Shown: positions 6,135 through 14,303, numbered from the stretch's first letter. The stretch is 17,844 nucleotides of DNA from an uncultured Gemmatimonadales bacterium (GCA_937983085.1 CALJKZ010000355.1:1-17844), one strand, 5' to 3'. The notes: a model not told the origin generated them from the letters alone. Made by a program: numbers and translations.

Positions 6135-7739
6135 TTACTTCGTCAGGACCCGCCCCGGACGCTCACCGGTGAACACGCCATCGGAGATGGCGGCGACGCC
6201 ATTCACGAAGACGTGGACCATGCCCTCCGAGTAGTGGTGCGGATCGGTGTACTCGGCGACCTCCCGCACCGCCGCCAGGTCGAACACCACGACGTCGGCC
6301 ACGGCCCCTTGGCGCAGGACCCCACGATCCGCCATGCCGAACACCAGCGCCGGGAGGGATGTCATGCTGCGGACGGCCTCCTCCAACGACACGACGCCCA
6401 GGTCGCGGGCGTACAGGGCGATCTTCCGGGCGAACGCCCCATACGTGCGGGGGTGGGGCACGCCGACGCCCATGGGGACCAGGTCACCGTCGGACGACGT
6501 CATGGTCCACGGCTGGACCATGAGCCGTTCGAGGTCGTCGTCGTGCATGTTGTATGAGACGATGCTCACGCCGCCCGACCGGATGAGGTGGATGGCGGTG
6601 TCGATGGGATTCTCTCCGCGCTCGGCGGCCAGCTCACTCAGAAGGCGACCCTCGATGGACGGGTCCGGTCGGAATCTCCGGAACTGGATACGATCGGCCC
6701 CTCCGCGGCGGGCCAGTCCCTCCACCATTCCCTCACGGATGCGCGCCATGCTGGCGGGGTCGTCCATGCGCGACAGGAGGGAGTCACGGCCGCCCGCCTG
6801 GGACCACCGGGGGAGAAGGGCGGCATCGAGCCCCGTGGCCGACGCCGTGTAGGGGTACTGGTCGGCGAAGACCTGAATCCCCGCCTCACGCGCCCGTTCC
6901 ACCCGTTTGACGATGGCGTCCCCGTATCCCCAGACGAAGGGACCGAGAGCCTTCACGTGGGTGAGTACCACCGGAATCTGTGCGGCCCTCCCGACATCGA
7001 TGACTTCATCCACCGCCGCGATGAGCCCCACGCTGTACGTCGACTCGTCTCGGATGTGGCTCGTGTAGCCGCCGCCGAACTCCGCCACGACCTTTGCGAG
7101 TTCTTCGATCTCCGAGGGAGGCGTGTAGCTACCCGGGACGTAGTAGGTGCCCGAAGAGAGCCCCCACGCTCCGGCCTCCATGCCCTCCCGAACGATGCGC
7201 CTCATCCGATCGAGTTCGCTGGATGTGGCCGCGCGGTCGGCCGTTCCCATGACCGCACGCCGAACCGACCCCTGAGGCACGAGCTGGGCGACGTTGACGC
7301 CGAGACCGTGTTCCATGAGGGCGGTGCGCTGCCCCGCCATGTCGGACGGGCCGCCTCCATCCGGATTCACGAACACGGTGGTGAGCCCCATGGCGAGCAG
7401 TGGTTCGGCATGGCTCAGCCCTTCCGAAGCCAGCCCTCCGCCGGCGTGGGAGTGGGAGTCGATGAAGCCCGGGGCCACGTACAGCCCCGTGGCATCGATG
7501 ACCCGGTCGGCGTCCCGCCCCGCGAGGTCGCCCACCGCCTCGATGCGGTCTCCGACGATGAGGACATCAGCCAGGATCCACGGGTTTCCGCTGCCGTCGA
7601 GAAGTCGACCGTTGCGGATGAGCGTCGACTCCTGGGCAGCGAGGGGTGTCGACGAGACCACCAGCGCGAGAGCCCAAAGCAGGGCGCGCACGGCGACGCG
7701 CGTCGAAGGGAGGGGCACAGAGGAGCGTCGGGCGGTCAT
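6135..7739 (-). CDS. Exported D-aminoacylase-like amidohydrolase
   Basis: 534-residue metallo-amidohydrolase of the N-acyl-D-amino-acid deacylase group, which removes N-acyl groups from D-amino acids. A signal peptide is present (Arg-rich start, hydrophobic 17-30, likely cleavage after PLAA at 35), so it should act outside the cytoplasm. Metal-site segments are visible: PGFIDSHSH with His96 and His98, YTSHIRDE with His228, LTHVKALG with His261, and a late TSSDGD aspartate. The zinc-ligand cysteine of classical D-aminoacylase (GNCG) reads NPDG here, with Asp127 in its place, so this is a variant subgroup and substrate specificity is uncertain. It begins 45 bases after the gamma-glutamyltranspeptidase-like gene and is probably cotranscribed with it. 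ATG is chosen; no strong ribosome binding site is seen. Confidence 0.85.
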   Translation of the reverse strand: MTARRSSVPLPSTRVAVRALLWALALVVSSTPLAAQESTLIRNGRLLDGSGNPWILADVLIVGDRIEAVGDLAGRDADRVIDATGLYVAPGFIDSHSHAGGGLASEGLSHAEPLLAMGLTTVFVNPDGGGPSDMAGQRTALMEHGLGVNVAQLVPQGSVRRAVMGTADRAATSSELDRMRRIVREGMEAGAWGLSSGTYYVPGSYTPPSEIEELAKVVAEFGGGYTSHIRDESTYSVGLIAAVDEVIDVGRAAQIPVVLTHVKALGPFVWGYGDAIVKRVERAREAGIQVFADQYPYTASATGLDAALLPRWSQAGGRDSLLSRMDDPASMARIREGMVEGLARRGGADRIQFRRFRPDPSIEGRLLSELAAERGENPIDTAIHLIRSGGVSIVSYNMHDDDLERLMVQPWTMTSSDGDLVPMGVGVPHPRTYGAFARKIALYARDLGVVSLEEAVRSMTSLPALVFGMADRGVLRQGAVADVVVFDLAAVREVAEYTDPHHYSEGMVHVFVNGVAAISDGVFTGERPGRVLTK

Positions 7740-7784
7740 CGATGTCTCGGAGTGCGGGGGGTGCGGTCGAGCAACGCGGCGATC

Positions 7785-9401
7785 TTAACGCGGTCCTGCC
7801 GCCGACGCACCGCTCCATCCCGCCTCGGCGACGCCACGCCATCGGCCGCCTTCGATCTCGATGAGGTTCAGCCGCGCGAAGTAGCTGCGGTCCCGCGGAA
7901 CCACCTCCCCTGCCGTCCCTTCGAGGGCGTCGATGACGCCCCATCCCTCCTCGATGTAGAGGCGCCCTCCGGTGGGGTGGAAGCGCGGAGCCGTACTCGC
8001 TTCCCCGATGGCCGCTCCCCGGTGGAGGACCCGGCTCAGCGTTGCCACGAGGGCCGAGATGATCCGACGAGCGCCCGCTCCCCCCGCCACCAGGACCGGG
8101 CCGTCGTCCGCCATCACGAGAAGGGGCGCCTGCGACGACCACGGTCGGTACCCCGGGCCTCCGGCCGTCAGGTACCCGCCCAGCGTGGACGCGTACAGGA
8201 ACCCCAACGTCGGGGTGGCGACCCTGGCCCCGCCGGAGGGGCCGAGGGATTGGGTGAGGGCGACGACGTTGCCCTGGGCGTCGGCCACCGAGAGGTGGCT
8301 CGTGAAGGGAGGCTCGGTGCGCTCCGTTGTCGCCGCCTCTACACCCGGACCCCGCCCCCTCCTCGTCGCCTCCTCCACCTCCCGGGCGCGCCTCGCCAAG
8401 AGCGAGTCGGACGTCAGCCACGCAACGGCCACGTCCGGAGGCATGGCTTCGGCGAGCTCCCGGTCCTCGAAGCCCGCGACGAGTGCCTCGGCCACCACCT
8501 TGGTCCACGCACCTTCGTCGGCGGGCAGGTCGGTCCGGTCCAGGATGCCCAGGATCTGCGCGACGGTGATGCCCGACGCCGGCAGATAGCTCCCGACGAC
8601 GTGGTGGCCCGCCACCGACGTTGCGCCGACCCTGCCTTCGCGAGCCTGGTAAGCGGTCAGGTCCTCCGCGGTGACGAAGCCACCGCCACGCCGAATGTCG
8701 TCGACCATGGTTTGTGCCACGGAACCACGGTAGAAGCCGTCGTGTCCGCCGGCGGCGATGGCTCGCAGCGTACGGCCGAGGGCAGGCTGGACGAGACGGC
8801 CGTCGGGTCCGGGAGCGAAGAGCGCCGCCACCGGGGACTCCGGCCCCTCCTCCTCGATGAGATCCTCCAGGCGGCGTCGTTCGCCTTCGGGGAAGAGCAC
8901 GCCTCCCTCGGCCCACCCGATGGACGGTGCCATGACGTCGGCGAGGGGCAGCGCTCCGTGTTCGGCATGCACCTTCACGAGGGCCGCCACGGTGCCGGGA
9001 ATGCCCACGGCGGCGTACCCCGTCTCCCCCGTCGGGGCCCTGTCCCCCTCGTGCCCCGCCGGCACTTCGGTCCCGCCGGCGGTCGCCACGACGAACACGG
9101 AGGTCGTGCGTAGAAGGACCTGTGTGCGCCCCCCGAGACCCGACTGGGTGGGCTCGGCCACCGCCAGCGCGAAGGCCGCCGCAACCGAGGCATCCACGGC
9201 GTTACCGCCCTTCTCGAGGACGCGGAGGCCGGCCTCGGTGGCGTAGGGGGACCCGGTCACCACCATGCCCCCGGAAGCCTCCGCGACGGAAGAGAAGACC
9301 GGAACGTCTCCGGCCCGGGAGCCGCCGGCACACGCCAACGGTACGAGGGCGGCGACCAGCACTGCCCACCGTTCCTGGCGTCCACGTCTACGGTCTTGCA
9401 T
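7785..9401 (-). CDS. Gamma-glutamyltranspeptidase-like lipoprotein
   Basis: 538-residue N-terminal-nucleophile hydrolase of the gamma-glutamyltranspeptidase family, normally cleaving itself and transferring or hydrolysing gamma-glutamyl groups. The N-terminus carries a lipobox (PLAC, Cys24), so it is probably membrane-anchored in the periplasm. Family marks: SPYATEAGLRVLEKGGNAVDA (52-72, in part), EPTQSGLGG, GIPGTVAAL, the autocleavage site FTSHLSVADAQGN with Thr367 as candidate nucleophile, and VAGGAGARRIISAL. The segment that normally supplies the substrate-carboxylate arginine (FREMAPA in E. coli) reads GGTEVPA, so Arg is missing and classical glutathione hydrolysis is doubtful. The amidohydrolase gene follows 45 bases downstream. 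A -10-like TACGTT (9413-9408) is six bases before the ATG. Confidence 0.85.
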   Translation of the reverse strand: MQDRRRGRQERWAVLVAALVPLACAGGSRAGDVPVFSSVAEASGGMVVTGSPYATEAGLRVLEKGGNAVDASVAAAFALAVAEPTQSGLGGRTQVLLRTTSVFVVATAGGTEVPAGHEGDRAPTGETGYAAVGIPGTVAALVKVHAEHGALPLADVMAPSIGWAEGGVLFPEGERRRLEDLIEEEGPESPVAALFAPGPDGRLVQPALGRTLRAIAAGGHDGFYRGSVAQTMVDDIRRGGGFVTAEDLTAYQAREGRVGATSVAGHHVVGSYLPASGITVAQILGILDRTDLPADEGAWTKVVAEALVAGFEDRELAEAMPPDVAVAWLTSDSLLARRAREVEEATRRGRGPGVEAATTERTEPPFTSHLSVADAQGNVVALTQSLGPSGGARVATPTLGFLYASTLGGYLTAGGPGYRPWSSQAPLLVMADDGPVLVAGGAGARRIISALVATLSRVLHRGAAIGEASTAPRFHPTGGRLYIEEGWGVIDALEGTAGEVVPRDRSYFARLNLIEIEGGRWRGVAEAGWSGASAAGPR

Positions 9402-9461
9402 GGGAAGAACGTACGATTCGGACCCGACGCGAGGAATCGCCGCCCATCCACAGCACCCTCC
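9402..9461. promoter_or_regulatory. Divergent promoter region with overlapping -10-like hexamers
   Basis: The 60-base gap holds TACGTT on the minus strand (9413-9408) and TACGAT on the plus strand (9412-9417), sharing the GTAC centre. The minus hexamer is six bases from the transpeptidase-like ATG. The plus hexamer would give the ATPase gene a leader of about 38 bases. No good -35 was found for either, so the call is weak. Confidence 0.3.
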
Positions 9462-11177
9462 ATGTCATCATCCCGCGAAGCCGACGATCTCGTCGCCCTG
9501 CTGCACCGTATCGACGGTCGTGGCTACACGGCGTACAAGGAGCTCGGCGGCGCATGGGAGTTTTCCGGCTTCTCCCTGTCGTTCGACCACGTCCAGGGTG
9601 ACCCCTTCGCCGACCCGAGTCGTGTGCGTGTCGAGATCCCCCCCGAGCGGGTACGACTTCACGCCGGCGCGTACGCGAACGAGGCGCGGCGGTGGGGCAC
9701 GGCGGCCCTCCTCGCCCGAGCCTTCCGGCGGGAGGCCGACGACCGTTCCCGCCGGCGCGGTAGTGGCCGTAGCGGCACGATCCGAATGGAGTCCCTCGGT
9801 CAACTCGTCCTGCCCCAAACAGCCGTGCAGGTGGACGAAGAGGGCGGCGTGGAAGCCCGGTTCGCGGTGGGGCTGCCGGCGAAGGGACGACGGATCGCCG
9901 GGAGGGAGGCCGTGGAACTCATCACCGCGGACGTCGTGGACGTCGTCCAGGCCACCCTCGTCGCGGAATCCCACACGGCCGAGGAGGTGGAGCGCTGGGC
10001 CGCCGCCAACGAGGACGGCGATGCCCTTCGTTCTGCATTGACGTCACGCGGCCTCGTGGCGTTCGTCGCCGACGGAGCCCGGCTACCCCGTCGCAGCGGT
10101 GTGGACGACCGGCCTCTCGACACCGGAGACGTCGTCCCCTTCGCGTCGCCGCCGTCTCTCCGGGTGACGATACCGCTGCCCAATGCCGGACCGGTGAGCG
10201 GAATGGGCGTGCCGAGCGGCGTCACGCTCATCGTGGGCGGGGGGTTCCACGGCAAGAGCACCGTGCTCCGGGCCCTCCAGTCCGGAGTCTTCAATCACGC
10301 GCCGGGGGACGGACGGGAGCGAGTGGCTTCGCGGGCCGACACCGTGAAGGTGCGCGCCGAGGACGGACGGAGCGTCGTCGGCGTGGACATCACGCCCTTC
10401 ATCGACGGCCTCCCTTTCGAACGCGACACCACCGCCTTCGCCACGGAGAATGCCTCCGGGTCCACGAGTCAGGCGGCGTCCATCGTCGAGGCCTGGGAAG
10501 CCGGCGCGAGGGTCCTCCTGGTGGACGAGGACACCTCCGCCACCAACTTCATGATCCGTGATCGCCGCATGCAGGTGCTGGTGCCGCCCGAAGCCGAGCC
10601 CATCACGCCCTTCGTCGACAGCGTCCGGCTGCTGCATGGAAGCCACAAGCTGAGCACGGTCCTCGTCCTGGGAGGCAGTGGAGACTATCTCGACGAGGCC
10701 GACTGCGTGATCCGCATGCGCGACTACCTGCCCGAAGACGTGACCGATGAAGCGAGGGACGTGGCCCGACGACTGCCCACCGGCCGACGAAACGAACGCT
10801 CCGACCCTCCGACCCGGCCGGCGTCCCGACGGCCGGTCCGATCGTCCATCGATTCGTCCCGCGGTCGTCGTTCGACCTTCGTGAAGGTCCCCGACGACCG
10901 CACGCTTCTCTTCGGCGGCGACACCGTGGATCTCGCGGCCGTGGAGCAGCTCATGCTCCGCAGCCAGACCCGAGCCGTGGGGATGGCCCTGGCCCTCCTT
11001 CCATCGGCTCCCTCCGAACACGAAACCGTACCCGAGATCCTGGACTGGATGGAGCAACGCATCCGCAGCGAAGGCCTCGACGTCCTCGGCTCCCGGCGTC
11101 TGGGCACCCTGGCCGCTTTCCGCCGATTCGAGCTGGCCTCCGCCCTGAACCGTCTCCGATCGCTGGAGATCGAGTAG
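9462..11177 (+). CDS. Predicted ABC-class P-loop ATPase (PF09818-like)
   Basis: 571-residue cytoplasmic ATPase of the ABC_ATPase family, a soluble group without membrane segments whose best-studied relative is trypanosome MRB1590, an RNA-editing factor. The N-terminal part (about 1-220) contains the family's IDGRGYTAYKELGG and MESLGQLVLPQ segments. The ATPase core has Walker A GGGFHGKST (259-267), a signature-like ENASGSTSQA (329-338), Walker B VLLVDEDTSATNFM (351-364), and a switch-like HGSHKLSTVLVLGGSGDYLDEAD. The late SQTRAVGMAL segment also fits. Cellular role in bacteria is unknown; nucleic-acid binding is an inference from MRB1590. ATG 9462 is the first ATG in frame. A glycoside-hydrolase-like gene follows after four bases, so the two are expected to be coexpressed. 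Confidence 0.85.
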   Translation: MSSSREADDLVALLHRIDGRGYTAYKELGGAWEFSGFSLSFDHVQGDPFADPSRVRVEIPPERVRLHAGAYANEARRWGTAALLARAFRREADDRSRRRGSGRSGTIRMESLGQLVLPQTAVQVDEEGGVEARFAVGLPAKGRRIAGREAVELITADVVDVVQATLVAESHTAEEVERWAAANEDGDALRSALTSRGLVAFVADGARLPRRSGVDDRPLDTGDVVPFASPPSLRVTIPLPNAGPVSGMGVPSGVTLIVGGGFHGKSTVLRALQSGVFNHAPGDGRERVASRADTVKVRAEDGRSVVGVDITPFIDGLPFERDTTAFATENASGSTSQAASIVEAWEAGARVLLVDEDTSATNFMIRDRRMQVLVPPEAEPITPFVDSVRLLHGSHKLSTVLVLGGSGDYLDEADCVIRMRDYLPEDVTDEARDVARRLPTGRRNERSDPPTRPASRRPVRSSIDSSRGRRSTFVKVPDDRTLLFGGDTVDLAAVEQLMLRSQTRAVGMALALLPSAPSEHETVPEILDWMEQRIRSEGLDVLGSRRLGTLAAFRRFELASALNRLRSLEIE

Positions 11178-11181
11178 GCCC

Positions 11182-12957
11182 ATGGACGCCATCCCCCTCC
11201 TCGATCCCACCGTACCGGGGCTTCACGACGCGCGACCGGCCGGTGTCTTTCCCTTCCTCCTCGAGGGCGAGACGGTCTGGGTCCACGGTACCGCCAGCCG
11301 CCCGGGGCTTCACGTGGGCCACGGTACGCGTCGCCTCGCCACCATTCGCGGAGATGGTGAGGGAACGGCGGCGAACCTGGTCCACTACCCCGGCATGTCG
11401 CGCCGGGACTTTGCCTCTCCGCGGGGCGGCATCGTGGAGACGGTGTTGGCCACACCCACGCTCCCCCTCGCCGTGGTCCAATGGGATGGAGGAGCCGGAG
11501 GGGGGCCCGAAGTCGTCGAGGTCGTCCTCCACGACGCCGACGGTGCTAGGACCACCGACGCCCACGGCGTCACCGTGGACGCCTTCGGGAAGGTCGACGG
11601 GACCGTGTCCACCAAGGTGCCCGACTCCGTCGGAATGGAGCTCAGCCTGGCGCCGGCGGCCGCCCGGGTGGAGCTGGACGCGGTGGATGGCGCCGTGTGC
11701 GCGCGCTTCACGCCCGAGCCCGGGGAGCACGTCACCCTTCTCGTGGGCCTCAGGATCGGTGGGAAGGCAGCACCCCTCGGAGCCGCCCGCCACGCGCGCA
11801 GCCACGCCGTGCGCGCCACGTCGGAACCACCCGATGGCCTCCGACTGCGGACGGGGGTGTCGGAGGTCGACGACGCCGTCGCGTGGCTTCGCGTACGGCT
11901 GGCGGGAGAGGCCCGGCGTCTGGGGTCCGAGTCCAGCCAGGAGTCCGCCCTCTCTGTCGGCCTGGCCGCGACGGCGGTGGGGGATCGGGACGTCAGCGCA
12001 GCCGTGCTGGCCTCCATGGTCGAGGGCACCGCTCACCACGCCCTCGTGGCAGCTCGACACGCCGCCGTCTTCGGTGAGACGTCGGCGGCCCGCACGTGTG
12101 CCCGCCGCTGGGTCGACCCGAGCGCCCCCCCGATCCCTTCCTCGAGCCTGGTTGCCCTCGCCGCCACCGAGCTCGCCGACGCCCTGCATCTGTCCGGCGA
12201 CCCGGCGACGGTGGCGGGACTTCGAGCACTGTCGACGCGCCGACTCGCTGGAGGGCCCTCTGAGGGAGGGGGGTCCCTCCCCACGTCCGGTCCGTCTCTT
12301 CCCATGGCCGGCCGGTCCCTTCCCATAGCGGGCCGACCGCTTCCCATGGCCGGAGCGTCCGGCTCCCCGAAACGAGGGGTGGACCCGAGCGGAGACCCCA
12401 CGGCCGCCGACACGACCCGTCTCGAACGCCTCCTCGCCGGAGATCTCGATCCGGCTGTCCGGGACCCCGATGCGGCCTGGGTGGGCTGGCGGAATCAGCT
12501 GGTGGATGGCTCCGGGAGGGTCGTCACACTGTGGAACGATGATCCCCCCTGGATCGCCGAGGCCCCGTCCCTCGCCGTCGACCTCCTGACGACACTGGCT
12601 TCTGGCATCCTGGGTATTCGGGCCGATTCAGCCGCCGGCCGCATCCGGCTAGCTCCTCGCCTGCCTGTTCACCTGACGCGCTTCGAGGCCATGGGGATCA
12701 CGCTGGGGAGCAGCGCCATCGCACTCAGGTACGAGGCCACTCGGGGGGGTGTACGCTTCGAGATCGAGCCCACGGTGGCGTCGGTTCCGCCCCTGCTCGT
12801 CTTCGAGCCCCTGGTGTCGGGAAACGTCACCGAGGTCCGCGTGGACGGTGTACCGGCCGAGCTCGACGTGGAGAGCGTGGGACGCCGGACGAAGGTCCCG
12901 GTTCAGCTGCCGCTGGACGCGACGAGAGTGGTCGAGTTGACCCTGACGACCGAGTGA
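11182..12957 (+). CDS. Glycoside-hydrolase-like protein, possibly inactive
   Basis: 591-residue protein that I recognise only in general form. Residues 1-230 are beta-rich like the N-terminal sandwich of six-hairpin glycosidases. A helical part (about 230-350 and 460-500) resembles fragments of an alpha/alpha barrel. The C-terminal part (LASGILGIRADSAAGRIRLAPRLP, read in pieces, then a beta-sandwich) is very like the end of bacterial glycoside hydrolases and debranching-type enzymes. The barrel seems too short and I see no clear catalytic acid pair, so it may be a binding protein or pseudoenzyme. A Pro/Gly-rich heptapeptide repeat sits at residues 365-392. No signal peptide is visible. The ATG lies four bases after the ATPase stop with no separate Shine-Dalgarno, suggesting coupled translation. 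It ends three bases from a convergent gene. Confidence 0.6.
   Translation: MDAIPLLDPTVPGLHDARPAGVFPFLLEGETVWVHGTASRPGLHVGHGTRRLATIRGDGEGTAANLVHYPGMSRRDFASPRGGIVETVLATPTLPLAVVQWDGGAGGGPEVVEVVLHDADGARTTDAHGVTVDAFGKVDGTVSTKVPDSVGMELSLAPAAARVELDAVDGAVCARFTPEPGEHVTLLVGLRIGGKAAPLGAARHARSHAVRATSEPPDGLRLRTGVSEVDDAVAWLRVRLAGEARRLGSESSQESALSVGLAATAVGDRDVSAAVLASMVEGTAHHALVAARHAAVFGETSAARTCARRWVDPSAPPIPSSSLVALAATELADALHLSGDPATVAGLRALSTRRLAGGPSEGGGSLPTSGPSLPMAGRSLPIAGRPLPMAGASGSPKRGVDPSGDPTAADTTRLERLLAGDLDPAVRDPDAAWVGWRNQLVDGSGRVVTLWNDDPPWIAEAPSLAVDLLTTLASGILGIRADSAAGRIRLAPRLPVHLTRFEAMGITLGSSAIALRYEATRGGVRFEIEPTVASVPPLLVFEPLVSGNVTEVRVDGVPAELDVESVGRRTKVPVQLPLDATRVVELTLTTE
12274..12357 (+). repeat. Four tandem 21-base units coding SLPxxGx heptapeptides
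   Basis: Four in-frame units of 21 bases code SLPTSGP, SLPMAGR, SLPIAGR and PLPMAGA. The last three share most bases (CTTCCCATGGCC-type core), which points to recent tandem duplication. The repeat is inside the glycoside-hydrolase-like gene, probably in a flexible linker. Confidence 0.9.
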
Positions 12958-12960
12958 CGC

Positions 12961-13158
12961 CTAGTCGTCGTCTTCCACGATGTAGCCGTGTTCCACGAGG
13001 AGCTCGCGGAGGCGAGTCTGGCGCTCGGGAAGCGACGTCTTGGCGATCTCGCGGGCAAACTCGATCCGATGCGCCTCGGTGACGTCGTCGAGGATGACGA
13101 TGGGAGCACCGTAGCGAAGCAGGATCCGTTTGGCGTCGACGGCTACGGAATCATTCAC
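12961..13158 (-). CDS. Small conserved-looking hypothetical protein (65 aa)
   Basis: I cannot assign a function. The product is a charged, helix-rich 65-residue protein (VDAKRILLRYGAPIVILDD, then EAHRIEFAREIAKTSLPER, ending in acidic EDDD) with no signal peptide or membrane segment. GTG 13158 is the only reasonable start; no in-frame ATG lies upstream and no Shine-Dalgarno is visible. The regular hydrophobic/charged pattern and the tight fit between apaG (same strand, 102 bases upstream) and the convergent glycoside-hydrolase-like gene (three bases away) favour a real gene. It could be cotranscribed with apaG. The opposite strand also has an open frame here, but its product looks random. Confidence 0.6.
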   Translation of the reverse strand: MNDSVAVDAKRILLRYGAPIVILDDVTEAHRIEFAREIAKTSLPERQTRLRELLVEHGYIVEDDD

Positions 13159-13243
13159 GATGGTGACTGCTCGACTGTTCGGGTCTCGGGTTGGCCGACA
13201 TCGATTAACCGTGACGCCGGGCGGGGTTCCACGAGGGCGGGTC

Positions 13244-13256
13244 CCGACCGGGTCGG
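13244..13256 (-). terminator. GC-rich palindrome just after apaG stop
   Basis: CCGACC-G-GGTCGG is a perfect 6-bp inverted repeat starting a few bases after the apaG stop codon. It lacks a U-tract and has a one-base centre, so it is a weak terminator candidate or an mRNA-end stabiliser. Confidence 0.25.
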
Positions 13257-13260
13257 CCCC

Positions 13261-13698
13261 TCAGTGGAGGACGTCAGGCTCTTCGTCCTCGTCGAAGACC
13301 GGGCTGTACGTCCCAGGGAGAACCAGGGGACCGTTCAGGTGGAACCGCGGCACCTCGACGCGGAACTCTTCGCCCCCGCGGCGCGCGAAGGTGTAGTACC
13401 CCTCCATGTAGCCCACGGGGGAGCGGAGCACGCAGTAGCTCTGATACTCGTGGGACTCGCCGGGGGCCAGAATCGGCTGCTCGCCGATGACCCCTTCGCC
13501 GTCGACGGTGGAATCGTCCCCGGCAGCGTCGTGGATCCGCCAATGGCGGAAGAGAAGCTGTGCCGTGTCCTCGCCCTCATTCGCCATGACCACGGTATAT
13601 GCGAAGACGAACATCCCGTCGGCCGGATCCGAATCGGCCAGGGAGTAGCGGGGTCGCACCTGGACCCGGATTCCCTCTGTGGACTTTTCGTAACGCAT
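13261..13698 (-). CDS. apaG: ApaG protein (DUF525)
   Basis: ApaG-family protein, a small fibronectin-III-like beta-sandwich once linked to Co2+/Mg2+ efflux and diadenosine-tetraphosphate metabolism; its exact role is unsettled. The 145-residue product shows the family pattern: EGIRVQVRPRY at the N-terminus, FAYTVVMANEGEDTAQLLFRHW (residues about 30-51), GEGVIGEQPILAPGESHEY with the Gly-rich turn, YCVLRSPVGYMEGYYTF, and PRFHLNGPL near the end. The acidic tail makes it slightly longer than the usual 125 residues. ATG 13698 fits the family start; in-frame starts at 13734 and 13758 overlap the predicted promoter. The 65-residue gene lies downstream on the same strand. Confidence 0.93.
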   Translation of the reverse strand: MRYEKSTEGIRVQVRPRYSLADSDPADGMFVFAYTVVMANEGEDTAQLLFRHWRIHDAAGDDSTVDGEGVIGEQPILAPGESHEYQSYCVLRSPVGYMEGYYTFARRGGEEFRVEVPRFHLNGPLVLPGTYSPVFDEDEEPDVLH

Positions 13699-13729
13699 GG
13701 CAGGGTGCCCGTTCGGTTGGGTTCGCACA

Positions 13730-13758
13730 GTCATACACCGACCCGTGCGGTTTGTCAC
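13730..13758 (-). promoter_or_regulatory. Sigma70-type promoter of apaG
   Basis: Minus-strand GTGACA (13758-13753, 5/6 to consensus) and TATGAC (13735-13730, 4/6) are 17 bases apart, with TG two bases before the -10. The start would be near 13723, about 25 bases before ATG 13698. This is the best promoter match I found in the window. Confidence 0.5.
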
Positions 13759-13818
13759 ATGGGGCGTGGAGACGATCGTGAAACCCTCCGTGGCGTGCGG
13801 GGCGCCACGGACGGGAGG

Positions 13819-14298
13819 CTACGAGCGATCGATGACGAACGTGTGTCGTCGGCCCACGGAGAAGAGGATCCCGCCGCCGAGGAGCTCCACGATGGCGTTG
13901 GACAACTCGTCGGTATCGGCGGTCACCGCCACCCCGATGACCTGGTTGGTGGTGGGGTCACCAGGGATCACCACCGGAGCCAGCCGCTCGAAGTCCAGCT
14001 CGTACCCGTCGCCGGCGAACGAGAAGCCGTCGGGTAGGAAGCCGTTGAGCTCCGGGGGAACCACGCCGGCGGCAGCCTCGGCCGGCCACGCGCTCATGTC
14101 GGCGTTGTACTGGGCGGTGGAAATGCGCACCACCTCGATGTCGCCCGCCACGGACGTGGCGCGAGCGCGGAAGGTCATGCTGCGGAGGTTGGGGATGGCC
14201 AACCCGGCGAGAATGCCCACGATGGACACCGCCATGAGAAGCTCGATGAGGGAGAAGCCGCTCTTGGCGTGCCTGCGCCGGTCTCTCGGGGTTCGCAT
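13819..14298 (-). CDS. Type IV prepilin-like protein
   Basis: 159-residue prepilin of the type IV pilus / type II secretion family. After a short basic leader (MRTPRDRRRHAKSG) comes the class III signal GFSLIELLMAVSIVGILAG, with Gly at -1, Phe at +1 and Glu at +5; prepilin peptidase should cut after the Gly. The hydrophobic helix runs to AIPNL, followed by a small globular domain (ARATSVAGDIEVVRISTAQYNAD and so on). It has no clear C-terminal disulphide pair, so whether it is a major or minor pilin, or a pseudopilin, cannot be told. ATG 14298 lies five bases after the stop of the upstream gene, so the two are translationally linked. No pilus assembly ATPase or platform gene is in the window. 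Confidence 0.88.
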   Translation of the reverse strand: MRTPRDRRRHAKSGFSLIELLMAVSIVGILAGLAIPNLRSMTFRARATSVAGDIEVVRISTAQYNADMSAWPAEAAAGVVPPELNGFLPDGFSFAGDGYELDFERLAPVVIPGDPTTNQVIGVAVTADTDELSNAIVELLGGGILFSVGRRHTFVIDRS

Positions 14299-14303
14299 GG
14301 TCG

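Noticed and set aside
7567..8916. 449-codon minus-strand frame overlapping the GGT-like gene
   Set aside because: It is a frame-shifted shadow of the GGT-like and amidohydrolase genes, with Arg/Gly-rich composition and no motif.
6588..9113. 841-codon open frame on the plus strand
   Set aside because: It is antisense to two well-recognised genes (amidohydrolase and GGT-like). The product is rich in Arg, Gly, His and Pro with no domain; high GC makes such antisense frames open by chance.
10951..12189. 412-codon minus-strand frame, with a similar 375-codon frame at 10083-11210
   Set aside because: Both are antisense to the ATPase/glycosidase-like pair, which have recognisable motifs and coupled starts. 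The shadow products have no family features.
12988..14037. 349-codon plus-strand frame
   Set aside because: It is antisense to the 65-residue gene, apaG and the prepilin gene; the product is compositionally random.
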